From positions 146,501 to 210,500 of the forward strand of contig JARGXX010000132.1 of NCBI GenBank assembly GCA_030374765.1: a stretch of DNA of 64,000 nucleotides, written 5' to 3'. The notes below the pieces were generated by a model. The model saw only the letters and a program-made list of their open reading frames with translations, was not told the origin of the DNA and made no database searches. Shown one piece after another: positions 40,514 to 52,129 of the stretch (the first letter of the stretch is position 1; every line of letters starts with the position of its first letter). The DNA is from Agarophyton chilense. Its lineage: Eukaryota > Rhodophyta > Florideophyceae > Gracilariales > Gracilariaceae. The translations under genes were made by a program, and so were the position numbers.

Positions 40514-42757
40514 ATGGATCGCACTTTCCAGCAGGCAGCTGCAAACATTCCGCACTTCCCCCGCGTCCCCTTGCAAAGCGAACCTATCCCAAGCCAAAAT
40601 TCCACAAATCGTTGCCCGAATCCAACTCGTTTCGCAGACAGCGACCAGTCTCTTCATTCTAGATCTGCATTTGAACGCTGGAATTATTCCTCACCCAGTC
40701 GTGAGGTACGTAGTTCTGCAGCACACGATTCTAGTCTCATACCGTCGTCCAGAGCTTTGACTCCAACTTTTCAACAAAGTTACAACAATGTTGAACAAGT
40801 ACGCCGTGACTTTGCCGCAGTTGTTTTTATTGGCGATCGCCAGTTCCAAGCTGTTCCCGTGGCCATACAGACCCCGAGATATCATGCCAGCTCCATTCAA
40901 CATGACGACCGCCCTAATGAAGCTTATATAAAGCGAGAACCTTCGATGCAAACCAGAGTCCATCATACAATTAATGGAGGCGACCACAATGATTTTTCGA
41001 GAACAACATCACGCGCACCACACACTTTGATACCCACATGCTGGCCAAAGCAACAAACAAAAGCAGAAGGCTATGTACCTAAATCCAATTGCTGTCCTTC
41101 GAAGAAGAATAGAGTAACCTGGGCAGCTCATGACGATACAAACAGGAAACATTCCTCAACGTGGCATCCTAATCGCCCACCGCGCCCTCCTCGTTCTATC
41201 TTGAGAAGCGTCTCAATTAGGGACCAGCTAACTGAACAGAAGCCAAATGCTCCAAAACTCCGAGATAACTCAGGTATAGGATCTTGTGCCGCGCCTCGCC
41301 CTATGTTGCAAAGCGATCCTCAACCATCTAATCACTCTATCCAGAATCTGGATAGAAACAGCGGCGCTCTCGACAGACAAACCACCAACCTTAAAAGCAT
41401 CAAATCTCGGCAAACTATGCTGGAAGCAGTTCAAGAGGAATATAAGGAAAAGAGAATACGCTCTTTGAAAAATGCAACGAATTTAAAGCACAACTCACGT
41501 TTTTATGGTGGTAGAACCAATTCTCTGCCTGATACATTCTCACGGTGTCCTCCTCCAAAGTCTTCGACATTGCAAAACGGGGAAGATTTGAGACGCTCCG
41601 AATCCCCCAATGCTTTCAGTCGGTACAACTCAGCTGATCCCAGTCCGCCACGGATTCCACCACGCCCTGAAATCCAAAAAACAACTAGACAGACCCATTG
41701 CAGACCCCAACATCATCTTAAGACAGAAGCCAAGCATTTTTCACAGAATGGAGCCCAAGAGTATTGTGCTACAGTCGAAAAACACAACAAACCCTGGAAA
41801 AAACCCAAGTCGAAATACTTGAAGGCGATGGGAGAAAAATCGTCAAGAAAGACATCGGGGAATTTATCTGGCATGAAAAAATCAAAGGCAAAGACAAAAC
41901 GCTTCGGCAGCCGATTTAGCTCCCCTTCGGAAATTCCGACCTTTCAAAAATCTCCTATTTCAAGGGCCAATGTTGGCAAGGACGAACCAAAACCCTTCTC
42001 GCCCTTCTTGCCTACAAGAAGTTCTCGTGCAAAGTTGATAGGTGAAACAACTAAGCCAACTTCGACAAGAAATGAAAGCCCTGTCGGTCAAAGAATGATA
42101 GATATTAGATCAAATAGGGATGACAGTGGCTGGTTTGTCACTCATGAAGTCGGGAACTGTCAAACTACAAAGTGCTGGTACGAAATAACCACAAGCAGAG
42201 ACATTGGGTTGTTTAGAAGTCAAAATGAAGCCTATCAGGCAGCAAGGGCTGCTTTGTATCAAGCTGACGACCCTTCAAAGAATCGGATACGTGACATGGA
42301 CATTTTCAATGCATCCGTACATAGACGGGAAATATCATGGCGGGGTGATGACGCCAATTACTCTCTGGTATCGATTCAATTCATCGACCTTTCTAAAGGC
42401 AATTGGATCGTCGAGACGAAAATGGGTATAATTCCATCTGATCGCCATGCATTCATTGAACCGGAGAGAAACACTCTAGGACCATTTCAAACTCGCGCTT
42501 CAGCTGTGGAAGTGGGGAAGGAACGTGTGGGATCCATTTGCAGGCGTTCCTGGGAAGGCGTAGTACGCGACGGAAATCTGAAAGTTGTTTATGATACATC
42601 TTGCAAGTGGGGCATTCTATGGACCCCTCCGAATTCAAGATACTCGTTGATTGTGGTAAGAGTTCTGCCTGCTATTAAGGAGAAAAGAGAGTCCTCTGAC
42701 AAATCAGAGCATACTCTCGAGAATTTTGGTACCAACTTCTGGGCTGATCATCGCTGA
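40514..42757 (+). CDS. Basic disordered protein with PP1-docking motifs and duplicated C-terminal domain
   Basis: A 747-residue protein from the ATG at 40514; the frame opens 49 codons earlier only with TTG, and a TATA box sits between the two. I do not recognise the family. Residues 1-530 are Ser/Pro/Arg/Lys-rich and look disordered. They include KKNRVTW (RVTW at 200-203), a good RVxF protein phosphatase 1 docking motif, and SILR at 228-231, which fits the SILK docking motif. Residues about 538-722 are folded-looking and contain two related halves: DIGLFRSQNEAYQAARAAL and TLGPFQTRASAVEVGKERV share GxFxSxxxAxxxAK-type spacing. A scaffold or inhibitor that brings PP1 to chromatin or cytoskeleton would fit, but this is inference from short motifs. 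It is the last gene before the repeat zone. Confidence 0.75.
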   Translation: MDRTFQQAAANIPHFPRVPLQSEPIPSQNSTNRCPNPTRFADSDQSLHSRSAFERWNYSSPSREVRSSAAHDSSLIPSSRALTPTFQQSYNNVEQVRRDFAAVVFIGDRQFQAVPVAIQTPRYHASSIQHDDRPNEAYIKREPSMQTRVHHTINGGDHNDFSRTTSRAPHTLIPTCWPKQQTKAEGYVPKSNCCPSKKNRVTWAAHDDTNRKHSSTWHPNRPPRPPRSILRSVSIRDQLTEQKPNAPKLRDNSGIGSCAAPRPMLQSDPQPSNHSIQNLDRNSGALDRQTTNLKSIKSRQTMLEAVQEEYKEKRIRSLKNATNLKHNSRFYGGRTNSLPDTFSRCPPPKSSTLQNGEDLRRSESPNAFSRYNSADPSPPRIPPRPEIQKTTRQTHCRPQHHLKTEAKHFSQNGAQEYCATVEKHNKPWKKPKSKYLKAMGEKSSRKTSGNLSGMKKSKAKTKRFGSRFSSPSEIPTFQKSPISRANVGKDEPKPFSPFLPTRSSRAKLIGETTKPTSTRNESPVGQRMIDIRSNRDDSGWFVTHEVGNCQTTKCWYEITTSRDIGLFRSQNEAYQAARAALYQADDPSKNRIRDMDIFNASVHRREISWRGDDANYSLVSIQFIDLSKGNWIVETKMGIIPSDRHAFIEPERNTLGPFQTRASAVEVGKERVGSICRRSWEGVVRDGNLKVVYDTSCKWGILWTPPNSRYSLIVVRVLPAIKEKRESSDKSEHTLENFGTNFWADHR

Positions 42758-43073
42758 CACGCTCAACGTTTATGAAGACCCAGGCGCCAGGCTTCTACGG
42801 GTTTGGCATTGGATGCCAAGAAACCATTTATTAATAATCGAAAGGAGGGAGAGAATCATTTTTGAAAATGATATCTCGAAACATTTTGTATTGCCAAGCT
42901 TTTGACAAATACAATTTTTTTAAGCAAGGCGTCATGTAACTCATATAAATACCCCTTGTCCTGCGTATTTAATACACTGTATTACCTATTGAATCGCACG
43001 GGTTCATTCTTCTCTTCGTACGGCATGTTTTCAAATAGTCCTTTGATATTTGCTCAACCAGCTTGGATACAAA
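42758..43073. other. 3' flank and border of repeat zone
   Basis: About 315 bp, A/T-richer than the gene island. It ends at the first LTR of a retrotransposon. Nothing else is recognised. Confidence 0.5.
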
Positions 43074-43272
43074 TGTAGGATGGGGTGTTGTGTGGTATGA
43101 AAGAGTTGTCTTCCCTCTTTACTCGTAAGGGGTGGGAAGCCCGGATGCTTTTTCTAAGGCGGCGGGCGCCCTATACTGTAAGCGTATCAGTTCATCTGCA
43201 ACATTGTCTCTTCTCAAGATAAATGGCGCTACAAACATGGAATAATAACGAGCGGGCTTAAGTCAAGATGCC
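43074..43272 (-). repeat. 3' LTR of element 1
   Basis: Starts TGTAGGATGG on the plus strand. It shares with 49082-49279 long blocks such as tggtatgaaagagttgtct and aataacgagcgggcttaag, with many substitutions, so the insertion is old. Confidence 0.85.
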
Positions 43273-44055
43273 ATTGTTGAAAATATGGTTGACAGTTGCA
43301 CCAAAACGGTTCTGCGACAGTTTATTGGAGATGGGCGAATTCAATCAATATCTTATCCGCTCCTTCATATTGAAACTCTACAAAATCTCCACAAACGGAA
43401 CTTTCTTACACAATCTACAATCAACTTTGCCATTTCTGTTCCCAAAAAAGAACAACTGGACGAGGAAATGTGGAAAGTACAACGAATTTGAGAGTTTGAC
43501 GCGAAGTCACCGTTACAGCGATCATGATTTTATCTTTGAACAGAAAAGTTTATAGCAATCCCATTATGCTATATGGCTATACTGATAACCCTATGCAGAG
43601 CAGAAAAAGTTCAAGATGTATCCGAAAACGAAATTATTGGGGAACTTACCACCGAAAATGACTTTTAATAACAATTTAAACTCTTACGTCTCGGGAACGT
43701 TGCTAACAAAAAGTTTTTACAAATTTTTTGTTAAAGTTCTTCGCTTAAATCTATACTATTGCTTCGTACTAAGAATATAAATTTGGACAGATCCTTTTTT
43801 TCTTATCTGATTTGTTTTGATCCATAATCTCAAAATATGTAGGCATCGGGACGGAACCCGTAAAGATCCAGTTTATGTGTCGGGATCTCGATTCTTGTAG
43901 CATAAATGCCCGCTTAGCTGGAGAATTACACACATTTTTTTACAGTACGGTTCTTAGGGTATTGCTAGGATTTGACTCTGTAAAAGAGTTGGCTGGATTA
44001 AGTTCGATTTTGGTAAGGCAAACTGAGTTCACCAGTCCTTTCGATACAAACTTTC

Positions 44056-44412
44056 TCACTCGATATCCAACACCATCCCGTTCAGTAAGTTGTTCCACAG
44101 AGTTCCGATATCGATGAAAAGTACCATGAGTAGGTCACGCTGGGTTAGCGAAGTAAAAGTGTATTTATGTCTCTCAAAACATATGAGTGCTTTATCGAGG
44201 GTTAAGAGTTCTGCCTGTTCGGTTGAGCATGGTCGCCTAGAACACCTAGAACTGTGCAAATGTAGAAAGTTCAGGAGGTCTTTGACGTCTGCGAGTCCAA
44301 AAAGGTATCTGGTTTGCAAGTGTTTTCTGTTGAGGTTCTCGTAGGACCAATCGCTATATATTCTGATGTGAGAAGTGCCGTGCGCTAGAAGAATGTATTT
44401 CAACCGTGCCAT
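44056..44412 (-). pseudogene. Copia RNase H fragment
   Basis: A 118-codon frame containing IRIYSDWSYENL, then RYLFGLADVKDLL, then CSTEQAELLTLDKAL, which follows the Ty1/copia RNase H pattern (substrate Asp, later E...D). It is downstream of the RT fragment in the same orientation. It is a remnant. Confidence 0.65.
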
Positions 44413-44923
44413 TTTCGGTTTATGAGTCCTTCGTAGAGCTTCTAGCGTGTCGAATAGTACCTTTAGCGTGGGGTGGGAGTGCGGTTATTGGCGCTGGAGT
44501 GCGACGCTGGCTTAAAATCCTGATAACGGTGAAGACCCAGTCGCCGGCCATGCTAGTATTCCGGCATCAGAACGAAGCATTGACAATTTTGCATCAGTGA
44601 GCAGACGGGAGTATTTTGGCTTGGTAAATGCAACTTCACCTTTGGTTTGTTCGAAAAGGACCCTTGTTCGCGTAGGTGGTTTGAGAAATTATGAAGTTCT
44701 TTCTATAATTTGGATTTACAAACCTTTACATTCAGTGGGGGTGTGCTTGCGCAAGACGGGAAGGGAATTATTGTGGAATTTTTTCTTCTTCGGCGCGGCT
44801 TCTGCGCTGGATCGCCGTCAGGCAGTCGTCGGTGCACAGCGCTGTGGCGGCTGGCTGAGTTTTGCTGTACAGGAGAGACGGATCTGACATTGCCAGTTTA
44901 GAAGCCAGAACGTTGGAGAGTAT

Positions 44924-45289
44924 CTATGGTAAGAAAATATGAAACCAATATTTGTTAGCTTCAACGACACCATAGATTTGTGTGATGGATTTCCAAAGAT
45001 GACATGAAAATTCGGGGTGGTTCTCGCAAGACGTTTTGGGAGGCTCATAGAAAATGAGGCGTTTGGTTGTCATACTTTGAAAGAATGCTTTAGTTACGTC
45101 ACGGACGAGCAGAATGATATCGTTGTCTGCAGGTGCATTAGCGTTCCATGATGGTACCATGGCAAGTAGTGCCCTGATGGAGGTTATTGACACAGTCGGA
45201 GCATTACCGGTGATGGAGTGCCGAAATATTGAGACGTTTGAACCGGTAATGAGGCGGGCTCTGTGACTTGCGGGGTTCGTCTTTGACAT
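44924..45289 (-). pseudogene. Copia reverse transcriptase fragment
   Basis: The frame reads ARLITGSNVSIF, TSIRALLAM, LLVRDVTKAFFQS, LIFYEPP and QIYGVVEANKYWFH, matching RT fingers and palm up to the YG(L/V).EA motif. It ends before the YVDD box, so no active site is complete. Confidence 0.8.
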
Positions 45290-45805
45290 TAGACTCCTTT
45301 TTATGGATAGAATCCATCGGAATCACAATCATTCGGGACTTGCTGTGGAAGAAAGGGACGAACCGTAATCTTCAACAGGAATTTGAGTTCTTCACGCTTC
45401 GCGGCTGATAGCTTTTCTTGATCACTCTCTGGCAGTGTTTTTGTGTTTTTGATGAACAACAGGGTAGCCATGAAGAGATAATCGGGGTGCACGATGTTTG
45501 TGTTGTCATTGTTGTTTTCTGTTGCGTCAATGAATATGTCTACGAACGTAAAATGAAGGAAGTCTGGGTCAATGGTTCCGTGCGTGCTGTCGATGTTGTG
45601 GAGAGTGAGGACCCCATCAAGTGTTTGGAGAATTCTACCCATGGTGGTTTTTGATCATGGAGAAACTAAGAACGTACTCGAAATAATTGTAAGCACCGGC
45701 GACGGTGATAGGTGGGCGGCCTGTGCTCGATCAGGTGTGTCGGCTTCGTCCGAGTCGTTTGGATAATCGCAGGTGGTATGGATACGGGGCCAAAGTATGG
45801 AAGAA

Positions 45806-46721
45806 TTAGATGTTCGTGAGTGGGAATTGTTCTGTTTCCGTGTGATACAAATATCTGTTGCCTTGAGATTCGGGATAGGTTACCTTCTCTCCAATATATG
45901 CGTTTCCGGTGGAACCGCACTTTTTGTTCCACTTGCATTGAGAGAGATATTCGCGAACATGCCTGCGAATTGAGCTGAAGGCCGGTCGTAAGACATTCTC
46001 GGCACGCAGTTTGTCTGTTTGAATCCGTATGCTTTCCATGAGTTCCATTCTCTCCTTGAGGTTTGCTGGAGTTTCGAGTTCTTCAACAGATCAGGGCATT
46101 ACTCCGAAGCGGCTGAGGTGTGGGATTTCTCAGTTTGAATGCTGGTTGAAGATCCACAGAATTTCTACTTCACCGAGGAGTAGTTCGAGGCGGGGACCGG
46201 GTCCATACCCCTGGACGAAGATTAGTTTATCCATTACCCTGTGTATATATCTTTGTGACCTTTCATTGGATCCCAATATAACATGGTGCCTCTGTAGGTA
46301 TGGGACAAAGCTGTGACTGGAAGGTGCCCAATGCCAATCACATTTAGTTGCGAGCCAAGTTGCTGCCTCGGTCAACGATTTTGTAGACCAGGGCGTCATA
46401 CACTGATATCCAGCGATTTAAAAATGCGTTGAATGATTCTCAGGCGGATGCATCGCCTGTATGGGAAAGAGGTAACATGTTATCTCCGGTATCAAGCAAG
46501 ACGAGATTTTTATGCTGTACCCCGGAGAAGTTATGGAATAAAATTTCAAGTGAAACTGCGAGGTTCGGCGATGCGGGAGGAGAAATTGTGAAATTCGGGA
46601 TTCTTGGAAGCTCAACGTTTTCATCACAAGGCCTGAATTGTGCTTCTGGCTCTTCTATACGTGACTTTAGGGCCTTCGGTAGCTTCTGCTTGTAGTTGTG
46701 TCTCCGAAATAGTTCGATCAT
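45806..46721 (-). pseudogene. Degenerate integrase region of element 1
   Basis: Several overlapping minus frames between protease and RT. The stretch RPAFSSIRRHVREYL near 45806-46048 resembles the start of a copia integrase zinc domain. Only order and weak wording support it. Confidence 0.4.
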
Positions 46722-47006
46722 GGACGATTTGGAGGAGTTTCGGATTGCTCGGTGGAGTTGTGTAATGTTTTCTGGAGTGACATTAAAACGCCATTCGTCG
46801 TTGAGATAGGGGTGGTGGTGGCTGTCAATGAATGAAATTTGAGATTGGAGTCGATGCTGTCAAGTCATTGTTCGTGGTGTCGAGCTCTACAATCCCCGTA
46901 CCCTAGTCTGTGTTTCTCGCTGTGTGAGAGAATGCTTCCGATATCCGAATTGTCCAGTGAAACGATGGGTTCGGGTCGTAGGCGGGATTTTGATTTTAAG
47001 CCAGGC

Positions 47007-47444
47007 TTATGACCTGACCGTGACTTGGTGTATGGAGTTCCAGGAGTTAATTTTGAGATGGCTGCTGATACCTGGACGGAGGCTGACATCTAAAAGATGG
47101 CTGCGTTGCGCTTGCAAGCCGACGAGAAAAGTGACTGGCAGGGGTGGGAGTAGGAAAACAGTTTGACGGAGTGCAAATTGTTTTCTCACTATGTTAGCTA
47201 CTTCAGCTGAGGGGCATACTGCTTGGAGAGCATGCACATGTGTACCCGCAAATCGAAAAGAGCGTATGTGGTCGGGGAGTTGGAGTTGTTTGATTGGTTT
47301 CCATTCCGCATTTTCAACCCAATTCTGGCTGCAAATGCTTTTGGGGGCACCTGTCTCGATCAAAATGTGACTGCGGACGTTTCCGATATGATAAATGGCG
47401 AGATCCTTCAGTGCAGTGGAGAGCTCGAAAAGGGACTCTTTCAT
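47007..47444 (-). pseudogene. Copia aspartic protease fragment
   Basis: The frame contains HILIETGAPKSICSQNW, close to the (D)TGA.x active-site motif of retrotransposon proteases with Glu in place of the catalytic Asp. That change should inactivate it. Confidence 0.65.
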
Positions 47445-47792
47445 GAAGGACGCGCTGTTTTACGGGCTTCGGGGCGGAGATTGGTCCAAGATGTCAGGGA
47501 GGTTGATAATCTATTCTTCAAATTCCAAGGTATTTTCGTCTGCCATCGGTATGTGTTCGAAAATAAAATTGGACATCTCATCCAATTCTTCGTTTACGTC
47601 TGTATCATTGTTAATTGCTTCGGTGATCATCGTAGCCCCAATACCCAGATTACGTACATGATTGAGGTTGGAGTAGTAGCGGTCCTTCCGCAGGCAGTGT
47701 TGGATAATGTGGCCAGGTTGGTTACAACCGAAACATAGTCATTGATCAGGGTAGTTTCGGGCGCGGTTCAGAACTCGTCCGGGAGTCCGTTT

Positions 47793-48794
47793 TCAGTGAC
47801 AAAATCTGTAGAAACGGCGGTATCGTTCACGTCTTCTGTGGTGCGGGAGAGATGAGGTCCCTGAGGAAAAGTGGGAGATAAGTTGGTCCTGGTTATCGGT
47901 ATAGTTATTGACCAGGAATCTTGATGCCTGGCGGCCGTCCATGACTTCCTTCCTCATATCTGCGCTTGCAGCAGCTGTATTGATGATCATTTGCGCAAAA
48001 CCGTCCAGGTCCATCGTTGGTAACGATTTCTTATATAATGTCTGACACCAGGTCTCGGAGTGAAATACTTCTCGAAGGCGATTCAGAAGTAGTAGTGGGC
48101 ATGTGGCTTGGTAGGTCGAGTTAGTGATTCTGTATGTGCTGGATACATTTTTCGAGGATTCATAGAGCGTGGGAGATGCACTGCGAAAGGATGAGAATCT
48201 TAACTCGTTCCATCGGCTGATCTTCCGTTGTTGGATATTGTGTTCGTAAAGTAACATACTGTATAGCTCTCGAAGAGAAGATGGGAGGGACACGTGATGA
48301 GATCTGATAAAGGAAGCAGCTTCCCGTGCCTTGCCGGTTAAAAGTGAGAAAAAGACCGTGACTCGGTTTGAACCAGGGATTTAGGATGCCTCTATTTGGT
48401 CTAAAATAGGTTGAAGCTGATGGATAAGGGGACCACTTTCGTCATCAGAAATACGATCAGTGTGCGGGAATACGAAAGTCATAATTCTAATGCTTTTCGT
48501 CAAGTCCGGCTCAGAACGGGATTCATGGCGGGAATCAGTGTCAAGTGGCACGAAAGATTTTGCTTTTTCATCAGCGTCCATTCCTTGAAGATTCTGCATG
48601 ATCGCAGTAGTGAGCGGTTCGTTCGTGCGAGGACGTGTGAAGTTCGTAAAGGCTACTAGGATACGCACCAGAATCTCTTGTAAAAAAGGGTGCATGTCGA
48701 CGACATGCTTTTGTTGCATATAAAATGAAAGATGTTCCGCACGTTCCATCGTGTATGAGTATATTTCGAAATCTGTCCTGAGAGCATGGGCCAA
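47793..48794 (-). pseudogene. Gag-like region of element 1
   Basis: Two adjoining minus frames (48381-48794 and 47793-48293), hydrophilic and helical, sit between the primer-binding-site end and the protease fragment. Position rather than motif identifies them as gag. Confidence 0.5.
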
Positions 48795-49073
48795 ACTGAG
48801 CGGAAGAACAGGAGTATCTTCGATGGTTTCTGATTTGAGGTATTACTGGACTTCAAGAATATTAGTGAAAGGCCAAGAGCTTTCTGTGTAGTCCTGCGGG
48901 CGCCCGAAGAATTCTCAGATTTCTTTGAATATCGATTGTCCTTCTTCATCTAAAGTTGGAGACCGTTGGGAACTCATTATGTTCTTTACGTCTATCACGC
49001 ACTGTGCGTGCAATAATCGATGGAAAATGTCACTAAAATGACGGTTTAGTAGTAACACAGCGTCCAATCGCGA

Positions 49074-49081
49074 TGCTACCA
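49074..49081 (-). other. Retrotransposon primer-binding site
   Basis: Read on the minus strand, TGGTAGCA immediately follows the LTR end. It is complementary to a tRNA 3' end ...TGCTACCA, as in the initiator Met tRNA of many eukaryotes; Ty1/copia elements normally prime from that tRNA. Confidence 0.7.
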
Positions 49082-49279
49082 TGTAGGATGGCGTGTTGTG
49101 TGGTATGAAAGAGTTGTCTCCTCCCTTTACTCGTAAGGGGTGGGAAGCCCTGATACCTTATTTGAAGCGCCTTGCGTCGTCTACTGTATGCCTTTAAGTT
49201 CATCTGAAACATTGCCTCTTCTCAATATAAATGGCGCTAGGGAATTTGGAATAATAACGAGCGGGCTTAAGCTGAGATG
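49082..49279 (-). repeat. 5' LTR of element 1
   Basis: Direct partner of 43074-43272. On the minus strand it ends in ...CCTACA, directly before the primer-binding site. The outer border is set where similarity between copies fades, near 49279. Confidence 0.85.
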
Positions 49280-49767
49280 CGTCAAACTCTCAAGTCTGTT
49301 GTACTCTTCACATTTCGTCGTTGATATGAATGTAGACACTCTCGTAGACTCTATCGAAAGCGCTGATATACAATGCATCTCCGTTTGTATTTGAATCCTG
49401 TATTACACGACGCCCGGTCTCACCTTACGTGACAACCGCTTGTGCATGGAGCCTCATGGCTACAAATACCAGAACTTGCACTCCGTTAAAGACGAGTAAA
49501 GACGACCAGACTGTACTTTGACTACACTCTCTGCTTAGATTCCTGTATGTAACTCCGATCATACTTAGTTGATGTATTCTTGCTTGGAAATAGAAAGGAA
49601 AAATTAATTTATCGACTGTGCTTGAGATAATTTCGTTCATGAAGATTGTGGAGAGTTTGATTCTGGAGGAAAGGGTGTGATATTGATTTGAACTTGTGCA
49701 TATTCAAGGAACTGTCGCAGGACCATCTTGGTGGAAATGGGTATCATATCTTCAAGAACGGAAACTT
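49280..49767. other. Spacer between LTR copies
   Basis: About 490 bp without a recognisable gene. The first 44 bp (49277-49320) are an inverted, diverged copy of 43460-43503 inside element 1. Confidence 0.5.
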
Positions 49768-49958
49768 AGCTTAAGCCCGCTCGTCATTATTCCATGTTCC
49801 TAGCGCCATTTATCTTGAGAAGAGGCAATCTTGCAGATTAACTGATATGTTTACCGTAGACGACGCCCGCCGCCCTAGATAAGGCATCAGGGCTTCCCAC
49901 CCCTTACGAGTAAAGGGAGGAGACAACTTTTTCATACCACCCCACACGCAATTTTACA
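49768..49958 (+). repeat. Solo LTR, same family as element 1, opposite orientation
   Basis: The reverse complement of this 190-bp block aligns with both element 1 LTRs (aagcccgctcg, tggcgctaggaacatgg, tactcgtaaggggtggg shared). No coding remnant of the same orientation adjoins it, so it is probably a solo LTR. Confidence 0.8.
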
Positions 49959-52129
49959 ACAAACAAATATGAAGAGTGGAATTCAAATTGTGTTTGATAC
50001 GATTTGGAACAGTTTTAAGGCCTTTAACGGCGCTGCGCGTCGCGGCGGAAATTGCATGAAAGACATATTCCCATTCACTCAGAGTGATTCTTTGCAAGGA
50101 GAAATCCAAGATTTAGTACGTCCAAAACAAAATATCTAAAACGAAAACAAGCGCTATTTTTCGCCCACCCCCCCTCACTCCCCCTCAACCCCCTCCGCAA
50201 ATTTTCAACAGCTCTGGGTCGCTGAGCCCAAAGGGTGGGGATGTCAAGAAGACCAAATACCAAACCCCACCACTGTAGGAAGCAGACAGGTCGGAGCCCT
50301 TCGGTGCACGTCTCGCTCGCGCCCGGTGGGTGACACCACCGCCGACGGCTGCGCAATTAATTTCTTTCATTGCGAACTACGGCGCACGCCGCAGGCACAC
50401 GTAACAATGAGTGTGTCATGGTACCTCTTTGCGTTGCATGAGGTGCACGAATATCAAGAACCGTGCCTTAAAAACGAAACAACTGTGCTTTAGGATATAT
50501 TACTTTACAGATGGTACTTAGAATCACTCCGATAACAATAAAAAAACAATTTAAAAGACATCTCCTGTTCATAATTGTCTATTATATTCCCAGAATGTTT
50601 CAGAAGGTGATAAGAGCAGTGATTGTTAACTCTTTATAAAAAAAAACAAAAATGCGTCATGTCGATGCAACATGTAACAAACATTCCATTCCAGCTCGCC
50701 AACTAAACACTGCGGGAAAAAAACTAAACGGTTTTTATCAGATAAATAAAAAGTATTTTGAAGAGTAAACGAATATCAGAATTTAAAAACAAAAAAAATT
50801 CAAAGCAAATGCCAAACACAAAGACAAAAACACAAAAGAAAAGTTCAGTATAATGTTTAGTTCCGGCGTTTTTGCGTCCAAACAAATCAAGTGTTCTCAA
50901 GCATACCATGGTTCGCACATTCTAAAAAAGGCACCTTGTTTCCGTAAGTTTGCGATCTCTCGAATTCTGAAAATGTGTTTTAGTTAAAAAAAACTCTTAT
51001 ACGAGATTGGTCTCTGACATGGTGCACGTTCACGCCAATATGCTTATTACCATTTGATATCTGCGGATTGTTGGTCAAGTATATTGTAGTCGGGCTATCA
51101 ATCAGAATAGTAGTAGCTTTACAGCAGAGGTCTTTTATAAGGATGATTGTGTGCGACTCATAATAAAATTATCCCTATCCCAGTGATTTTTAAGACATAT
51201 GAAAAAAGCGAAACATACTCGGATCCTGACGAGGAGAGAAAAATCAGTGTCTTCGCTTACACTTTCAAAAACGTGATGTGTGGCTGACGGCGGTTATGTA
51301 CCGAGACATAAATCTACTTCGGAAAATGCATTTTACACTATTGACGTCAACGAATGGACGAAGTAAACAGCAAGAGATGGAAAGAATAAATGGGAAATAA
51401 AGCGAATAGTATAACATTATGAACTAGATATATGAAGACTGTTTTGAGTAGAGAAAAGTGTCGTTCTCAGTTCTTTTTTGAGTGTTTCCAAAGAGAAGAG
51501 GCCGATGTAGAAAATCGGGGGGAGTGGAGATTTCTATGGAGTTAATTTCATTAATTCCAGAACGATAATTCGCATGTATCGTAAAGGGAATGTGTCATCC
51601 TTGTTATTGGTCTAAAAAAACCGGCTACAGCTTTTATACGTGACCTGATTAGATAGGATTAGAGCATTCCAAACATTTTGAATAATTCGAGAGTGTATCC
51701 ATACTGCTTGATTATGATGTGGAGGGAACAACTATCGCATAGTGGCTTGAGGTTTTACCGTTTAGGTTATCGGGGTAATACGCTGACATCATAGTTGAAA
51801 CATTTCGGGGATCAATTGGCCACGGAGTTTCGGGCGATCTACAATCGAGGTCTCGAAGCCCCGTGAAAGTGTTGACTGTTGTAGGTATAGGACAGCGTAG
51901 CGCAGCCGAACTGTCAGGAAGCGCGTGCGAAAGCAAGGAGAGAGACGAAGTCCCCGTCCCTCCTCTCCAGCGGCCATGTTCCAACTGGCCGCTCCGGGGC
52001 TTGTTTATTTGTCCCGGGAGCTGAGCACGGCGTCGCACGCGCGATCTCCTACAGCTCTAGAACGCTGTATTACGTGTTGCACGTTGTGCACTCTGGGTTC
52101 CAACATCGACATATACATTTTTGTTTAGT
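49959..52129. other. AT-rich repeat-zone sequence without recognised gene
   Basis: About 2.2 kb. 50160-50360 is a C-rich then mixed island, 50520-51700 is strongly A/T-rich, and 51710-52060 is again more GC-rich and may be the outer part of LTR-like repeat A. No domain was recognised in any frame. Confidence 0.45.

Larger units (their letters stand above)
43074..49279 (-). mobile_element. Decayed Ty1/copia retrotransposon, element 1
   Basis: Two direct repeats of about 200 bp (43074-43272 and 49082-49279) bracket 5.8 kb. Minus-strand reading gives fragments in Ty1/copia order: gag-like, protease, integrase-like, reverse transcriptase, RNase H. A primer-binding site adjoins the right-hand LTR on its inner side. 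All coding parts are broken by stops and frameshifts. The RT wording (RDVTKAFFQS) is of the type seen in fungal and algal copia elements. Outer LTR ends are approximate, and I could not confirm a target-site duplication. Confidence 0.82.

Noticed and set aside
43074-49958. CRISPR-like or phage structures among the repeats
   Set aside because: Repeats are few, long and LTR-like; there are no short regularly spaced repeats, and the genome is eukaryotic.
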